A stretch of DNA of 64,000 nucleotides from Muscardinus avellanarius (lineage: Eukaryota; Chordata; Mammalia; Rodentia; Gliridae). The translations under genes were made by a program, and so were the position numbers. The stretch covers positions 58,591,851 through 58,655,850 of the forward strand of contig OY726574.1 in NCBI GenBank assembly GCA_963383645.1, written 5' to 3'. Shown here piece by piece: positions 1 to 11,426 of this stretch. Under the pieces are notes generated by a model that made no database searches, was not told the DNA's origin, and saw only the letters and a program-made list of their open reading frames with translations. Position 1 is the stretch's first letter. Each line of letters begins with the position of its first letter.

Positions 1-62
1 AGGTCTGGGAGTGTAGCCCGGAAGTAGAAGGGTTTCCAGGAACCCCAGTACCACCAAAAATA
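1..62 (+). repeat. B1-dID-like SINE, group A, 3-prime end (cut by window edge)
   Basis: Only the dID right half is present, from gtctgggagtgtagcc to cccagtaccacc plus an A-rich tail. The left half lies before the window. Confidence 0.85.
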
Positions 63-598
63 AAAGCAAGGGGAAAATAAACAACCTTCATTTCTGAGGG
101 CAGTGGGAAATCAAAACACCATGTGTCTTTGTCTCTTACAGTACAACCAAAAACTCCTAAAAACACTGCTGATGTGTCTATGTAGGCTTAGTTTGCAAAC
201 TACAGCAATCAGGCTCTTCAACATTACATAACAAAGTTTATATGAAGAACAATTTAGCCTTGAAGAATTGGTGGAAGAATGGCCAAATCAAAAGGAAACC
301 AGAGAGTCTGCTGAAACTAGGAAAGTAGAGGAGGTAACAAAGGACCAGACTTATTTTCCTTCAGAAAATACAAAGTAAAAAAGGATGGGTGAAACCATGG
401 TTTTTAAGATCCTGGACATCAGGAGATGAAGGCCAGTGTTCCCTGGGAGACAGAAAAGACGTGGCAGGAGCTTGATGAGCTGAGAGCCTGGAGAGAGTTT
501 TATTTGATAGTTTTTCTACATTTTCAAAGAGTTGCAAAGAAAGAATATGGATCTTGAGGATATTTATATAAAACCAAAAATATTTAAAACCCAGAATG
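63..598. other. Unannotated AT-rich sequence
   Basis: I recognise no gene or repeat here. A minus-strand reading frame of about 109 codons (361-690) runs into the adjacent SINE and has no domain I recognise. Confidence 0.5.
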
Positions 599-695
599 AG
601 CCAGGTATGGTGGCACACCCCTGTAATGTTGTGGCTGTAGCTCGAAGGTGGAATGCCCCTGGGTTCAACCCCCAGTACTGCCAAAAACAAACAAC
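599..695 (+). repeat. B1-dID-like SINE with internal deletion
   Basis: The first ~30 bases of the left half (gccaggtatggtggcacacc) are joined directly to the right half (gtggctgtagctcgaaggtgg...cccagtactgcc). About 100 bases including the linker are missing. Confidence 0.75.
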
Positions 696-1085
696 TACTT
701 CCATTATTCTTCTAGATGTGGCCTGGAAATGGGGAAATGGATGAAAATCAAGAAGCAGGAAGCACAGGGGTATTTCAGAGCTAGCAGTAAGGACAAGCCA
801 CTATTGCCAGGCAGAGTCAGCATCCCAGGAGGAAGGATCCAGCTGGCTCAGCTGGTGCCACCTGCCACCACTGGTGGTGCCCTCCACGGGGAGGGAGCAG
901 TTGGAAGGATCCTCCCTCAACAGCTGCCCACAGAGGGAGAAATGGAATTCCCCGAAAGTAAGCTGGATACAACACAATCTATCTATACATGGCTTTGGGG
1001 ACTTTGTTGATGTTCTGTGAACACTTATGCTTATATTCTTTGTGACATTTGAGCACGGGACAATCTATTTAATACATCTGATTTC
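696..1085. other. No recognised feature
   Basis: Moderately GC-rich around 800-960. A 120-codon plus-strand reading frame (648-1010) starts inside the preceding SINE and shows no recognisable domain, so I do not call a gene. Confidence 0.5.
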
Positions 1086-1330
1086 TTATATTTTAATGGG
1101 TGCATTGCAATTATGCATCATAGCAAGATTCAAAGTGTTGCAAATATACCTGCGCCCGGCACTCTTCCATATTAGCGAGACCGGTTACAAAACCTGCATA
1201 TGTGGACATAACATTATTTAAACTGTCTCTTCCCATAGTCATTCTTTATCTTGTGTTCACCCACCCCCAGTCCCCTTCCAGTTTGCTTCTGGCCCCCCTC
1301 CTTGTTCATCTGCTTTGCAATTTGATCACT
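1086..1330 (-). repeat. Probable degraded L1 3-prime end
   Basis: gtgcattgcaattatgcatcatagc resembles the reverse of the L1 tail seen better at 24116-24475, followed by a pyrimidine-rich stretch as expected for the reverse of an L1 3-prime UTR. Boundaries are approximate. Confidence 0.45.
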
Positions 1331-2225
1331 GTAGTTCTCAGTTTTTTCGTTACCTAGTAGTATTTTATTTTATATTTTATTTTGTATAGATTGTCTGCTA
1401 GGGCGCAATACACCCTTCTGTTAGTGAGTGCGTGCATCACCAAATATCTTGCTCTAAAAGAGTTAATAAATCCCAAGGTCTCAAAAATGGGCCCTTTGCT
1501 ATCCACTACTTTGAAGCAAAAATGTTTGTGTACATCTTTCAAATCCAATGTTGCACCTTAGTCCTTTTCACTTAATATCAAGTTGTTCACACCCACTATG
1601 GACCTGCCAGTCTCAGCCATTACTACCCTACAAGCTGAAAGGCTTAATCCCCACCTATGGATAGCACAAAACTCCATTATTCATCTACGTTGAGAAAAGA
1701 GAGTCTCAACACTCCTGCCTCAGGAATTTTTGTCCCACGTTCTCTGCCAAGAGTAGAATGCGGGCAATGATAAAGCTCTGCAGTTAGCAGGCTGGGTGAA
1801 AAGCCATTTCTCACGAGGTCATTTCTGTTTCCCATGCTTCTTCACACAGAAAGTTCATTTTTCTCTGTCTTAATTTCCCCAGCTACAAAGAAAGAAGACA
1901 CCATTTCTTTTGTGAACGTAGAAATAAAGTTTCAATGACTAGGTTTAATGAGTTCACTTAATCTCCTACCCAGATCTATTACTATATACACTGTAAATTG
2001 CAAAAAGAAAGTATATTCTTTTCAGAGTGCCAGCTTAAGTAAACCTACACATTAGACTCAACAGTGTGTGCACAGTTATGACTGGAGATGTTCTTATGGA
2101 CATCATTTGAGAAGCATTTCATGGCATAGAAAGTGGATGGAAATGACTTCAGGTTGAACTTACACAGTTATGTTTAAATGTCATGATAAATTAAAAGAGA
2201 ATATAATTAGTGAAGAATCAACTCA
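1331..2225. other. No recognised feature
   Basis: AT-rich unique-looking sequence. No splice-bounded coding frame or repeat was recognised. Confidence 0.5.
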
Positions 2226-2830
2226 GCTATAACACTCCTTGACATCTTTCCAAAAGAATTAAAGTTAGAATACTAGAGTAATACATGCATATGCGTGTTT
2301 ATAGCGGCATGATTCAGAACAGAAAAGTTAACTCCAACCTAGGAGTCCTTCAGCAGATGAGTGGATAGAGAAAATATGGTGTGTATGCCCCCAGTGAGAT
2401 TTTACACAGCCATACAGAGGAAAAATTACACCATTTGCAGAAAAATGGTTGGAACTTGAGACTAATGTGCTTCATGACATCAGCTAGTCTCAGAAAGTCA
2501 AGGATCATATATTTTCTATGTGGAAGCTGGGGGAAAATGGAAAAAAAAACTTTAGATAAATTAGGATAAAGACCATTTGAATAGTGGAAGAGGACTTGGG
2601 GAAGAAGGTGGAGAGCAAGAAAAAGAGGATCATAAAGGCAAACATTCAAATAATGCTGTGTCCATACATGAAGGTATCACCACCAATTTCACTACCATGT
2701 GTGGGTGGGGGTGTGGATCTGGATGGGATTTACAGGAAAATGTCTCAAGTACTGTATGCATGAATGTCGGCATCACTTTCATCTGACTATACTATATAAT
2801 TACAAGAACCATAAAATCATGTAAAAATGT
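2226..2830 (+). mobile_element. L1 LINE, 5-prime truncated, 3-prime end
   Basis: Carries the familiar end of L1 ORF2 in decayed form: the attaaagttagaatac and gtttatagcggcatgattca segments, then gagtccttcagcagatgagtgg and acacagccatacagaggaa. A G-rich 3-prime UTR-like stretch follows to about 2715. Stops in all frames show it is dead. Confidence 0.75.
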
Positions 2831-3059
2831 ATTAACTGGACGGCCAAATCCTGAAACCCATCACTAAAATGTATAAACATAGCAAGTCAGGTTAGCTGTC
2901 CTCTATTTAGTACTTCTGGATATTGCTAATATCTAAAATTACTAAATATCTTAATAGATATTTAGAAGACTTTTTTTCTCCTTTCTGAGAAACTATTTTT
3001 ATATATCCTTGTCTAAGAATAATCTCTGATAAGAAAATTAGCATAGAAGTTGACATTGT

Positions 3060-3160
3060 AATTCTAGCTCTATTCCTAATTAGGTGTGTAGCCTTAGTTA
3101 TGTGTCTTAATCTTTCTGTGCCCCAGTTTCTTCATGTAAACTAAGGGACAGAACAGAGAA
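3060..3160 (+). repeat. MIR-like ancient SINE
   Basis: The order of words (ctagctctattcc, gtgtgtagcc, tctgtgccccagtttcttcat) follows the MIR core pattern 'gctctgccac ... gtgtgacctt ... ctgtgcctcagtttcctcat'. It is strongly diverged. Confidence 0.6.
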
Positions 3161-3251
3161 GATATGTAAGTGATGTCTAGGTCACTACTCACTGTGTGCA
3201 TACTCACTGAAGACATTACTAATCAAGCATGGAAATCTTTTCTGTTCAATT

Positions 3252-3284
3252 CATACCGAAGGCTTCAGAAGCCTTCACGGTATG
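3252..3284. other. Imperfect palindrome (hairpin-forming)
   Basis: Left arm cataccgaaggctt pairs with right arm aagccttcacggtatg around a 3-base centre. The only imperfection is a 2-base bulge (tg) on the right arm. Confidence 0.75.
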
Positions 3285-3311
3285 TCCCTGCCTTCGACAT
3301 GACTTGGTTTT

Positions 3312-3710
3312 ATTGAATGCTTGCTCTATGCCAGACAGTATTTTAAGTGCTAAACTGTATTAACTAGTTTAATTATGATGCAGCTCTATGAGGTGCAAAA
3401 ATTAATACTCTTATTTTACAGATAAAAAATGGGGGTCCATAGTTTATATAGAATAAACCGGGAGTCTGAGACCAAGCAGTTAGCACATTTCTCCACGCTA
3501 TTACCTTGTCTTTGAGTTCTCCAGAGTCTACTTGAGCACAAACACCATGGCTAGAACTGAAAATGTGCCATAAACACTTGACAGTGACCAGCTTCTTCCG
3601 CTCTGTGGAGACGTTTGCTTTGATTTTAGTGTTCTCATAGTTTATTCTTAGCACCTACCCAGGGCCTGGCAGGTAATGGCCATTCAAGTCAGTACTGATT
3701 TAATAGGAGA
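3312..3710 (-). repeat. MIR-like fragments
   Basis: tgcttgctctatgccagacagt followed by cttattttacagataaaaaatggg is the reverse of a MIR 3-prime half. A second short piece at about 3645-3710 (cacctacccagggcctggcagg) resembles a MIR 3-prime end in the other orientation. Confidence 0.5.
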
Positions 3711-3835
3711 TACTAATGGCTCCATATCCAATATGACTGTATTTTTAAATGTGCATAAAACTAATCTTTTTGTGTTACATCAGACATCATTTTTCAATAC
3801 CTTGGTCGATAATTTTTTTTAATATATTTCTTTTT

Positions 3836-3915
3836 TGTGTTGCTGGAAGTTGAAGCTAGGGCCTTATGTGTTATATAGCCTGGGCTCTTCTGATGAAGTA
3901 CACCTCCAGTTCTTC
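3836..3915 (-). repeat. Degraded SINE right half
   Basis: Spacing of gttgctggaagttgaagctagggcc and tgaagtacacctccagtt resembles the reversed ID-like half. The B1-like half is not recognisable. Confidence 0.35.
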
Positions 3916-4680
3916 AATATACTTTCTGGTACATCGTAATCATATATTGAAGCCCATTATAATTATATGGCATATGAGTGTACATCAGGTTCAATGTGAC
4001 ACAAACATGTATACACACGACACACCTGTTATGGATATCTACATGTCTTACCTACCACACCCCACCTCTCCACATACATGTTAGTGAGAATGGTACTGAT
4101 AGCTTCATAAATGAGCACAGCATTACTTGAAATGTGTCCTTCATCAGTCCTCCTTTTCCTCTCCCCGTCGCCTTCCCCCAACCTTCCACTCTCCCACTGG
4201 TCTCTCTCCTCATTTACATGAATCTCCTTTCCTTGCCAATTTCTCTCTAGTTTCTACATATGAAAGAAAACATATGACCCGTGGCTTTCTGAGACTGTCT
4301 GATCTCATTTAACATATTATTCTCTGGTCACATTCATTCTCCTGCAAATGACATGATTTTTTCTTCTTTACGTCTGAGTACAATTCCACTGTGTGTATAT
4401 ACCACAGTTTTGTGATCCATTCATTTGTTGATGGACACCTGGGATGGTTCCATAATTTGGTTATTGTAAATTGAATTACTATAAGAATGGATATGCATGT
4501 ATCTATCACTATAGAATTCTGATTTTAATTCCTTTGGAAAGGTACTGAGGGGTGGTATAGCTGGGGCATGTGGTAGTTCTATTCCTAGTTTTTGGAAGAA
4601 CCCCAATGTTTTTCAGGCAGCATCCCACTCAGTTTCTTCTCCATGGTCCTATATCAGGTCTCACTGGTGTGAGGTTCATT
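3916..4680 (-). mobile_element. L1 LINE 3-prime end
   Basis: Reverse of the L1 end. It begins with tail-like sequence (ggtacatcgtaatcatat), then a C/T-rich UTR at about 4136-4260, then catttaacatattattctctgg, ccattcatttgttgatggaca and gaattactataagaatgg, which reverse the end of ORF2. No open frame is kept. Confidence 0.7.
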
Positions 4681-5195
4681 CTCACAGGAACACTTTATTT
4701 GCAGCCCATATGTAAGAGTTCAACTGCAGGCGATTCTTAACTGTGGGAGCAGTGATGACTCTTTAAATGAACGGCCTCTTGCTATGCAAGAGAAGCAGCC
4801 CGGAATGAGAGCAGTCGATTGCCAAACAGGGAAAAGCCGTGAGTGACCCAGGAGCAGATGCTCTTGAGTATAATTAGCAGACCTGCCATGACCTAGGTGG
4901 TTATTTAACTAAAAAGAGGAAATACAAAAGATGCCAATATTGGATTGATTTGAGGGGACCTCATGGTGAGTTACTGAACAGACCTCAGCAGTGACAAAAA
5001 GAACAAATTTAAAAGCTAGGGTTTGTAGTAAAGTATACAGAATGAAAGGCAAGATGACCCCAAACCAATGACTCTGTATCACCCTTAATTCTTATAGTCT
5101 AACAGAATAAACTACTACCTGACTTACCTGCATTGGAAATGATAACAAGCTACAAATAACCAGAAAAGCACATATTGGAGGTGTGCTTCTCCGTA
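4681..5195. other. No recognised feature
   Basis: Unique-looking AT-rich DNA. Nothing was recognised on either strand. Confidence 0.5.
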
Positions 5196-5196
5196 A

Positions 5197-5234
<38 letters not shown>
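5196..5234. repeat. (ATT)n microsatellite
   Basis: Thirteen near-perfect ATT units. Confidence 0.95.
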
Positions 5235-5235
<1 letters not shown>

Positions 5236-5721
5236 TTTACAAATAATGGCAAGTGTATTTGAGGGGAGTTAGCCTTACAAGTTCAAGTTTTCTGGCATCT
5301 ACAGCTGATAACCATGATTTTTTAAATGATTACATTGTCCCTCAATGCCATCTCCAGTCTGGAAATGAAAGCTTGGGGTAGCTGCAAGCAATAGAAATTC
5401 ACTACAGTGAACAGGGACAGAAGTAGAGCATACAGGGAACAGAGGTGCCCTCCCCAAAAGGCAGGAGCGAGAGCCAGCGCAGAGCTGAGCGGAGGGGAGG
5501 GGTCTAGTGGAAACTCCCAGCTGCCACCGATTGGGCTACTGCCAGCAGCTGCCACCTCCGATCCTCTGTGGTTGGTACAACTTCTCCCAAAACATGCGCT
5601 ACCAGTTGCCCCCAACAGGGCTAATTCCACATAGCTCTGAGAAGAAAGGGTGTCATGTATATATTGAGCTAGGAAAAAGGAGACTAAAATAAGATGGAAA
5701 CATTGTCCTATCATGAAGGAG
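5235..5721. other. Unannotated segment, GC-richer centre
   Basis: The stretch 5400-5630 is GC-richer than its surroundings and has overlapping open frames on both strands (130 codons on minus at 5322-5714). No domain, splice pattern or repeat was recognised. Confidence 0.4.
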
Positions 5722-5733
5722 GCAGTATTTATT

Positions 5734-5922
5734 TACATTATGGTACTAGGGATTAAACCCAAGGGTATTATACCTTTGAGCTACATCCCCAGCACTACCT
5801 TTTTTTCACACTGAAACAGGGTCTTGCTAAATTGCTGAGAGCCTCCCTAATTTACTGAGGATGGCCTCAAACCTGCAATAGTTCTGTCTCGGCCTCCACA
5901 GTACTAATATTACAAGCATGAG

Positions 5923-5926
<4 letters not shown>
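5734..5926 (-). repeat. B1-dID-like SINE, group B (left copy of a pair)
   Basis: Reversed right half (ggtactagggattaaacccaagg) then reversed left half (gaaacagggtcttgctaaattgctgag). The head is lost into the TA repeat. The 12-base word gcagtatttatt at 5722-5733 recurs only after the next SINE (6201-6212). Confidence 0.85.
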
Positions 5927-5985
<59 letters not shown>

Positions 5986-5999
5986 TGTGTGTGTGTGTG
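5927..5999. repeat. (TA)n-(GT)n compound microsatellite
   Basis: About 56 bases of TA followed by 17 of GT, at the position of the tail of the following minus-strand SINE. Confidence 0.95.
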
Positions 6000-6200
6000 G
6001 TACTAGGGATTGAACCCAGGGGTATTATACCTCTGAGCTACACTCCCAGTACTATTTTTATTTTTTTATTTGAAACAGGGTCTCACTAAGTTGCAGAGGG
6101 CCTTGTTAAGTAGTTGAGGCTGGCTGCGAACCTGTGATCCTCCTGTCTCAACCTCCCAAGTCCTGATATTACAAGCATAGGCCACCACACCTAGCTCCCA
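6000..6200 (-). repeat. B1-dID-like SINE, group B (right copy of a pair)
   Basis: Full dimer in reverse: gtactagggattgaacccaggg to caccacacctagct. Followed at 6201 by gcagtatttatt, which matches 5722-5733. Confidence 0.9.
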
Positions 6201-6212
6201 GCAGTATTTATT

Positions 6213-6524
6213 AAAAGTAACCAATATTGGGAAACATAGCAAGATAGAGAAAGAAGAGAGCTGCTATTGAAATGCTACTGAAGAGCTGTAGCCATAGGCA
6301 GGAGGCAGCACCAATGGGCATCAGCTACTCACACAGGATGATAGGTCCTGATTGGTAGAGCAATGATTTCCAATAGTTTCATAATCAAATTGTGAATTTT
6401 GCCTGCATATTATCAGGCTGCCTTGGCTGATAATTTCCATCTTGGCAGCCCCCGGCTCAGCCCTCATTCTTCTAGTATTTTGTAATCATCCCAAGATCCT
6501 TCTTCTGAGGCCTAAGCATTTTCA
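6213..6524. other. No recognised feature
   Basis: Unique-looking sequence with no repeat or coding signal recognised. Confidence 0.5.
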
Positions 6525-6945
6525 AAAAGGCTTAGACTCCAAAAGTGTTCCTGTCTGCTTGTGGTGGCAAGTGTGTCCCTCCCCCAAAGTTCAGAGGCTG
6601 ATGCCCTGACCTCAGATGTGATGATTTTTTAAAATGCACCCTTTGTGAAATAATTAGTTTTAGAGGAAACCACGTAGGTGCAGCCTTCAAGATGAACAGT
6701 CTTATAAGAAGAGAGACTCGGTGGGACCTTTCATCTTCTCTCGCTCTCCACTTGCATGAGCTAAGAAAAGATTCCATGAGAACACTCAGTAAGGCAACTG
6801 GTTATAACCCAATAACGAGCCCTTACCAGTCACCCTTTCTTTTGGTACCTGGACCTTAGACTTTTAGTTCTGAGAATTATAAGATGTTAAATCTGTTTAC
6901 TATGGTATTTTATTACCCTCTCTGAGCCATGTCATCCAAAATTCA
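6525..6945 (+). mobile_element. MaLR/MLT1-like LTR remnant
   Basis: Ordered landmarks of this mammalian LTR group: gtgtgtccctcccccaaagttca, ttagttttagaggaaacc, agtcttataagaagagagactc, then tggaccttagacttttagttc and ctatggtattttatt at the 3-prime end. Highly diverged, with no internal region beside it. Confidence 0.6.
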
Positions 6946-8964
6946 TACTCATACAGGCATACCTTTCTTTTTTATTTAGGGAGCCATGTGGTCCAAGAGT
7001 TCTGCAAAGTAAAACATGTAGACTCGGCCAATGTACTCACTTGCTCTGCTCTCCCCTGAATAATGAGATATTTAGCCAGATGAGTTTCCTTTTTTATTTT
7101 TATTTTTTTACATTCTCCCTCTATATGTTGGAATCTTTCCCAAGAACGGCTTATTTGCCAAATGAGTACAATTGGACAAGACCTGAGGGAGCATCCCGAG
7201 AAAGGGACTGCTCCAGCATTCATTTACGTCATCTGTGGTGTTTATCTCCACTATCAGTGATACAAGAGCAAGGGTTGGCAAATTGACCCTCTGTTTCTCC
7301 AGCTGCTAACACCTGGTGAAGAATGTTAGAACAGAAGCCAGCCAGCCCTGGAGGTTTGGATGAATTCCAGCTGCAATAAATAGAGCTTGCTTGTGACTGT
7401 GGCTATCACCCCACACTAAGAACCAAAGAACCAATGGTGGCTGCCATTGTGTCGCTAACTGTGCCTTCCATTCCACTGAGTGCATTGAAACAGCCGTGCT
7501 CCTGCAAGAGCTGAGGCCTGCGGATGGACTGGGCAGTGTGGAGTAATGGGTACCACACCTAGTTTTGGTTACTGCCAGATGACACCTTCTTAGGGATTTT
7601 CTGGAAGCAATGAAATCCTTTTTGCAAAGATTTCTGGAAGGCAAATGTCTCTATATGATTCCTGTCATCCTAGACTCAGATACATCCAAAAAGCAGTGGT
7701 CTAGGCCATTATGAAAATATTCCAAGACATTTCAAAAACTGGCTCAGTCTTTATGCTGAGATCCCTGCGAACCGCTATTTTAGTCCCTAAAATGTAAATG
7801 GTATATAATAGCAACATTGTACTCAAAAGGAGATTTTTTTTCTCAAGCGGTAGGTAAAGGCAGGCAATTTAAATGACATTCCTTTTAACTTTTTCTTACC
7901 TTTGCCCACGAAACTTTGTCCTTGTTCATCTACATTCTAAAAGGATAGAGCTCATGTAAAAGGAACTCTGAAATTCATGACAAATGGGAATGACGGAGAC
8001 AGATGAAGGATGCCTTTAAGAGTTATTTGGGCCAAAAATAACTTCAGCAATTCTTATAGCTTTTCTAGGAAGCAATGAAAAAAGTCACCCAGGGAGTATT
8101 GTATTCATAAGAATAGGGCCTCTATTTCTAAAAAATAGACTGTTAAAGGATTAGGAACTGGCCAAGTATTTGAAGAGTGCCTGCAACGAACGATGACCAG
8201 GGTTGGATCCTAGAGAATGCCTCAATGTTAAGTTCACAAAATCATTGCTAAATCTGTGTATTTTGTTTCTAAAATGAAAAAAAAATCTATGTATGAAAAT
8301 AATTTCTTTAATTTTTAATTTTGAATTTTTTTTTTTAGTAGTCAATCTTAACTAGGGAAAATAACCCATGTATCAGATCAACTTAATGTGCTTTTTCTCA
8401 CCCAAGTGGTGGATTTTGCTCTCTTGAGGGAACATTATTAGATGATGTCTATGGAAATATTTGTCCATCATAATGTAGAAGGTGGGTGCTACTGATTTCT
8501 AGGGGCCATAGATGCTGCTAAGCAACTTACAATGCAAAGGGAAGCACCCACAGCAAGATGTTACCCAGCCTCAAAAGTCAGCAGTACTAATGCTTAGGAA
8601 CCTTGACTTAAAGAATGTATTTCTAAAATATGGTGACCAAACTATTAAATTGGAAGTAGTCAAATTTCCAGGAGAAAACATTCTTAAGAGGTAAGACAAT
8701 TATCACTAATGACATAAAGGACCTTTCACTTCAAGGCTATGATTAGATCCTGTCATTGGATTTAAAAATTATAACATATGCTAAGAAGTCTTGTTGATTC
8801 CACATATATTGTAAAAGAAGGGTGCACAGTGGGGAAAACCCACACTGTACAGACCCACTCCTAATTATAGAACCTTCAATGAGTCCTATGTTCTAATGGG
8901 TTGATGAAAATTTATGACTTCGACAACTTAGATTTTAAAAAGCACATTAACCATTTGTAGAAGT
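6946..8964. other. Repeat-poor 2-kb segment
   Basis: No repeat or gene recognised. 7300-7680 has a mixed composition with a 112-codon minus-strand open frame but no recognisable domain. Unresolved unique DNA. Confidence 0.45.
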
Positions 8965-9280
8965 TGTGGGGGCCCAGAGGGAGTACAGGCTGGCAGTGCG
9001 GACATGACTGCAGATGTACACTCAAGCCCCCACAGCCATCAATGAGCACACATCCCATACAGCCACAACTGCGGAAGGTATGACTGGGCTAAACACAATG
9101 TACCTGCACATGTCCGTGGTAAAGTAGACATGTGCCATTTTGCCTAGGACCCTATGTAAGGGATGCCCCCAGAATATAGTTGCTTTTTGTTCTCTTCGGA
9201 ATGGTGGGTCCTTGTACTTTCTTCTTCCTGTGCATCTCACCGCCTGCAACCACAGCTGACCCTTGCCTGGGCCCCTGACA
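8965..9280. mobile_element. Solo LTR of an endogenous retrovirus (316 bp)
   Basis: Begins TGTGGGGGCCC and ends GGGCCCCTGACA, so it has TG...CA ends within near-matching inverted termini. It is flanked by the 5-base direct repeat GAAGT (8960-8964 and 9281-9285), the mark of integrase-mediated insertion. No gag, pol or env sequence adjoins it, so recombination between two LTRs probably removed the body. A 75-codon minus-strand frame inside is not a gene. A 5-base duplication fits ERVL-type better than ERV1 (4 bases), but the family is not identified. Confidence 0.75.
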
Positions 9281-10130
9281 GAAGTTCTGGCTGGTTAAAA
9301 GTTGTGCTAAATAGAAGAGGCTAACTGTCCTCCTGGGGCTCAGAACATGGATTGGAGAATAAATGCTATGAGTCTACACAACACTGCATATTTGTTGTTA
9401 CATGAACGCTGACTGACCACCTACTGTGTTCCAGGCCCTGGATGCCCCTGAGCACAGAGTGGAGTGATTGCACGTCCTTTAGTCGATGACAGATATCAAC
9501 AGATTAATCACAATGAAAACTATTATGGTAATATGTAAATATGGGGGCACAAGTCAGGTTACCCTAAGATGACTGAAAGGCGGCAAAGAACTCTGATGAT
9601 GCTCTTTTAAGGATAGATGAAATTATCCACAAAGGAATCAGAACACAGAGATAGTTCAAACAATGTATCATAACAAAACCTGTTTCTCTTAGTTTTAACA
9701 TTCATGAAGAACAGAATAAGCAAACATGATAAACAAAGGAAATTTTCCTTACTATATCCTGACTTTTTATAACTATTCTTCCAGGTCCCTGTATTAACAA
9801 TTGGGTTTCTGCTCCTAGAAACCTTTGCTATAGTATTTCTTAAGAGCCCTAGAATATTCATTTAGTTCTTTCTGCATCTTCCCTCCATTTGCCATGGAAT
9901 CTGGAGATGGCTATATAAAATGAACAAGCAAATTGTCAACAAAAATTTATTAGGAAATAATTCAAAATATAAAGGGAGGCTTTGTTTCAGTCGGATTGCA
10001 AAGCAGAGAGAGGCAGACATCAGAGCAGCAGACGTGTGCTCTGAGGATCACACTGTGGGGCTGCTGGCTCACACGGATTCACCCAGGTCAGTGCCCTGTG
10101 CAAAGAAGGGGTGCAAGTGTGTTCATTCTT
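9281..10130. other. Mostly unannotated, possible MIR fragment
   Basis: 9395-9450 (tgaccacctactgtgttccaggccctgg) resembles a reversed MIR end. The rest has no recognised feature. Confidence 0.4.
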
Positions 10131-10140
10131 GATTAGATGA

Positions 10141-10143
10141 TAT

Positions 10144-10186
<43 letters not shown>

Positions 10187-10363
10187 TTTTTGGTGGTACT
10201 GGGGTTCCTGGAAGCCCTTCTACCTCCGGGCTATACTTCCAGACCTATTTTATTTTTGGAAACAGGGTCTCTTATGCCAGCGCGGCTGGCTTCGAACCTG
10301 CGCGATCGTCCTGTCTCCACCTCCCAAGTGCGGGGATGACAAGCGTGCGCCACCACGCCCGGC
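10141..10363 (-). repeat. B1-dID-like SINE, group A, full length
   Basis: Tail is (TTTA)n from about 10141 to 10189, then the full reversed dimer ending caccacgcccggc. The perfect 16-base target-site duplication GATTAGATGATATTTA lies at 10131-10146 and 10364-10379. Low divergence suggests a recent insertion. Confidence 0.95.
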
Positions 10364-10379
10364 GATTAGATGATATTTA

Positions 10380-10739
10380 GACTGGACTTCGGGTCACAGT
10401 TCATTGGTCAGTCATACCTGAGGAAGTGGGACTTTGGGGAGGCTGTTTATCTTGCTAGTTGAAACAGGAAGAGGCCAACTCAGCTTGTGCTTCTTCTAGG
10501 AACACAGATTACATGTGTGATCCCAGTCAGCAAATGGCCACCAGGCTCCATTCTGAATTTGGGCTCAATTAGCCACCTAGAGCTCATCTTGAACACGGCT
10601 TTCTTAAAGTTTGGACTATTCACTCATCTCAATAATATTTGACAGTGATCCTGTGAAATGCCAGATAACACACTCCTAAGAGTGCCAATTTACAAAGCTT
10701 TATGGCTGGACACAGAGCTCCAATACCTGATATGGTCTT
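10380..10739. other. No recognised feature
   Basis: Unique-looking sequence. No repeat or coding signal recognised. Confidence 0.5.
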
Positions 10740-10862
10740 TCCTTTTTGTACTGCATATTAATTATACAGAATAGTGAATTTCATTGTGTCTTATTCATAT
10801 ATACACATAACATATTTTGATAATCTTTACCTCCTCTTCCCCTTCCCACTCCATCCCTTTCT
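10740..10862 (-). repeat. Probable short L1 tail
   Basis: tactgcatattaattataca, tatatacacataacatat and the C/T-rich ctcctcttccccttcccactcc follow the reversed L1 3-prime UTR pattern seen in better copies. Confidence 0.45.
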
Positions 10863-10864
10863 TG

Positions 10865-11085
10865 TTGGTGTGTGTGTGTGTGTGTGTGTTGGTACTTGAG
10901 ATCAGGGGCATTCTGCCTACAAACTATATCCCTAATCATTTTTTATTTTTCATTATGAAACAAGATCTCACTAAATTGTTGAGGTTCTTGCTAAGTTTCA
11001 GAACCTGGTCTCAAACCAGTGATCCTCCTGTCTCAGCATCCCAAATACTAGGATTACAGGTACACACCACCATGCCTGGCTTTTG
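10865..11085 (-). repeat. B1-dID-like SINE, group B
   Basis: The (GT)n tail at 10865-10889 leads into ggtacttgagatcaggggcatt and ends with caccaccatgcctggc. Diverged but full length. Confidence 0.85.
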
Positions 11086-11426
11086 AGGGTTTTTTTCCTA
11101 CCAACATAATATGTTACAGTACATCAACTGCCATGCTGATGGTATTTAATTAGTAGCTAAAGTAAGAAAATTTGCTAGTTCCCAGAAACTATGCCTAGAA
11201 AGAATTTAGATGAGCAAGTTAGTATTTAACTTGATTCATGAGCCAGTATGGTCTTAAGAAAACCTGGGCTGGAGTTCTTATTTGGTGTAGAGAGATCTAA
11301 TTTAATTAGCTTTTTATTCTGTCTTATTCCTAATCAAAACAGCTGGTTCTGTGAATATTCTAACTGGAATGTTTTCCCAGGCACAATTTTCACTCAACCT
11401 CCATAAATATGGTTTTAGGTTTTTAA
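11086..11426. other. No recognised feature
   Basis: AT-rich, no repeat or gene recognised. Confidence 0.5.

Noticed and set aside
5322..5714. 130-codon minus-strand open frame in a GC-richer patch
   Set aside because: An overlapping open frame on the opposite strand and no domain or promoter evidence point to compositional chance.
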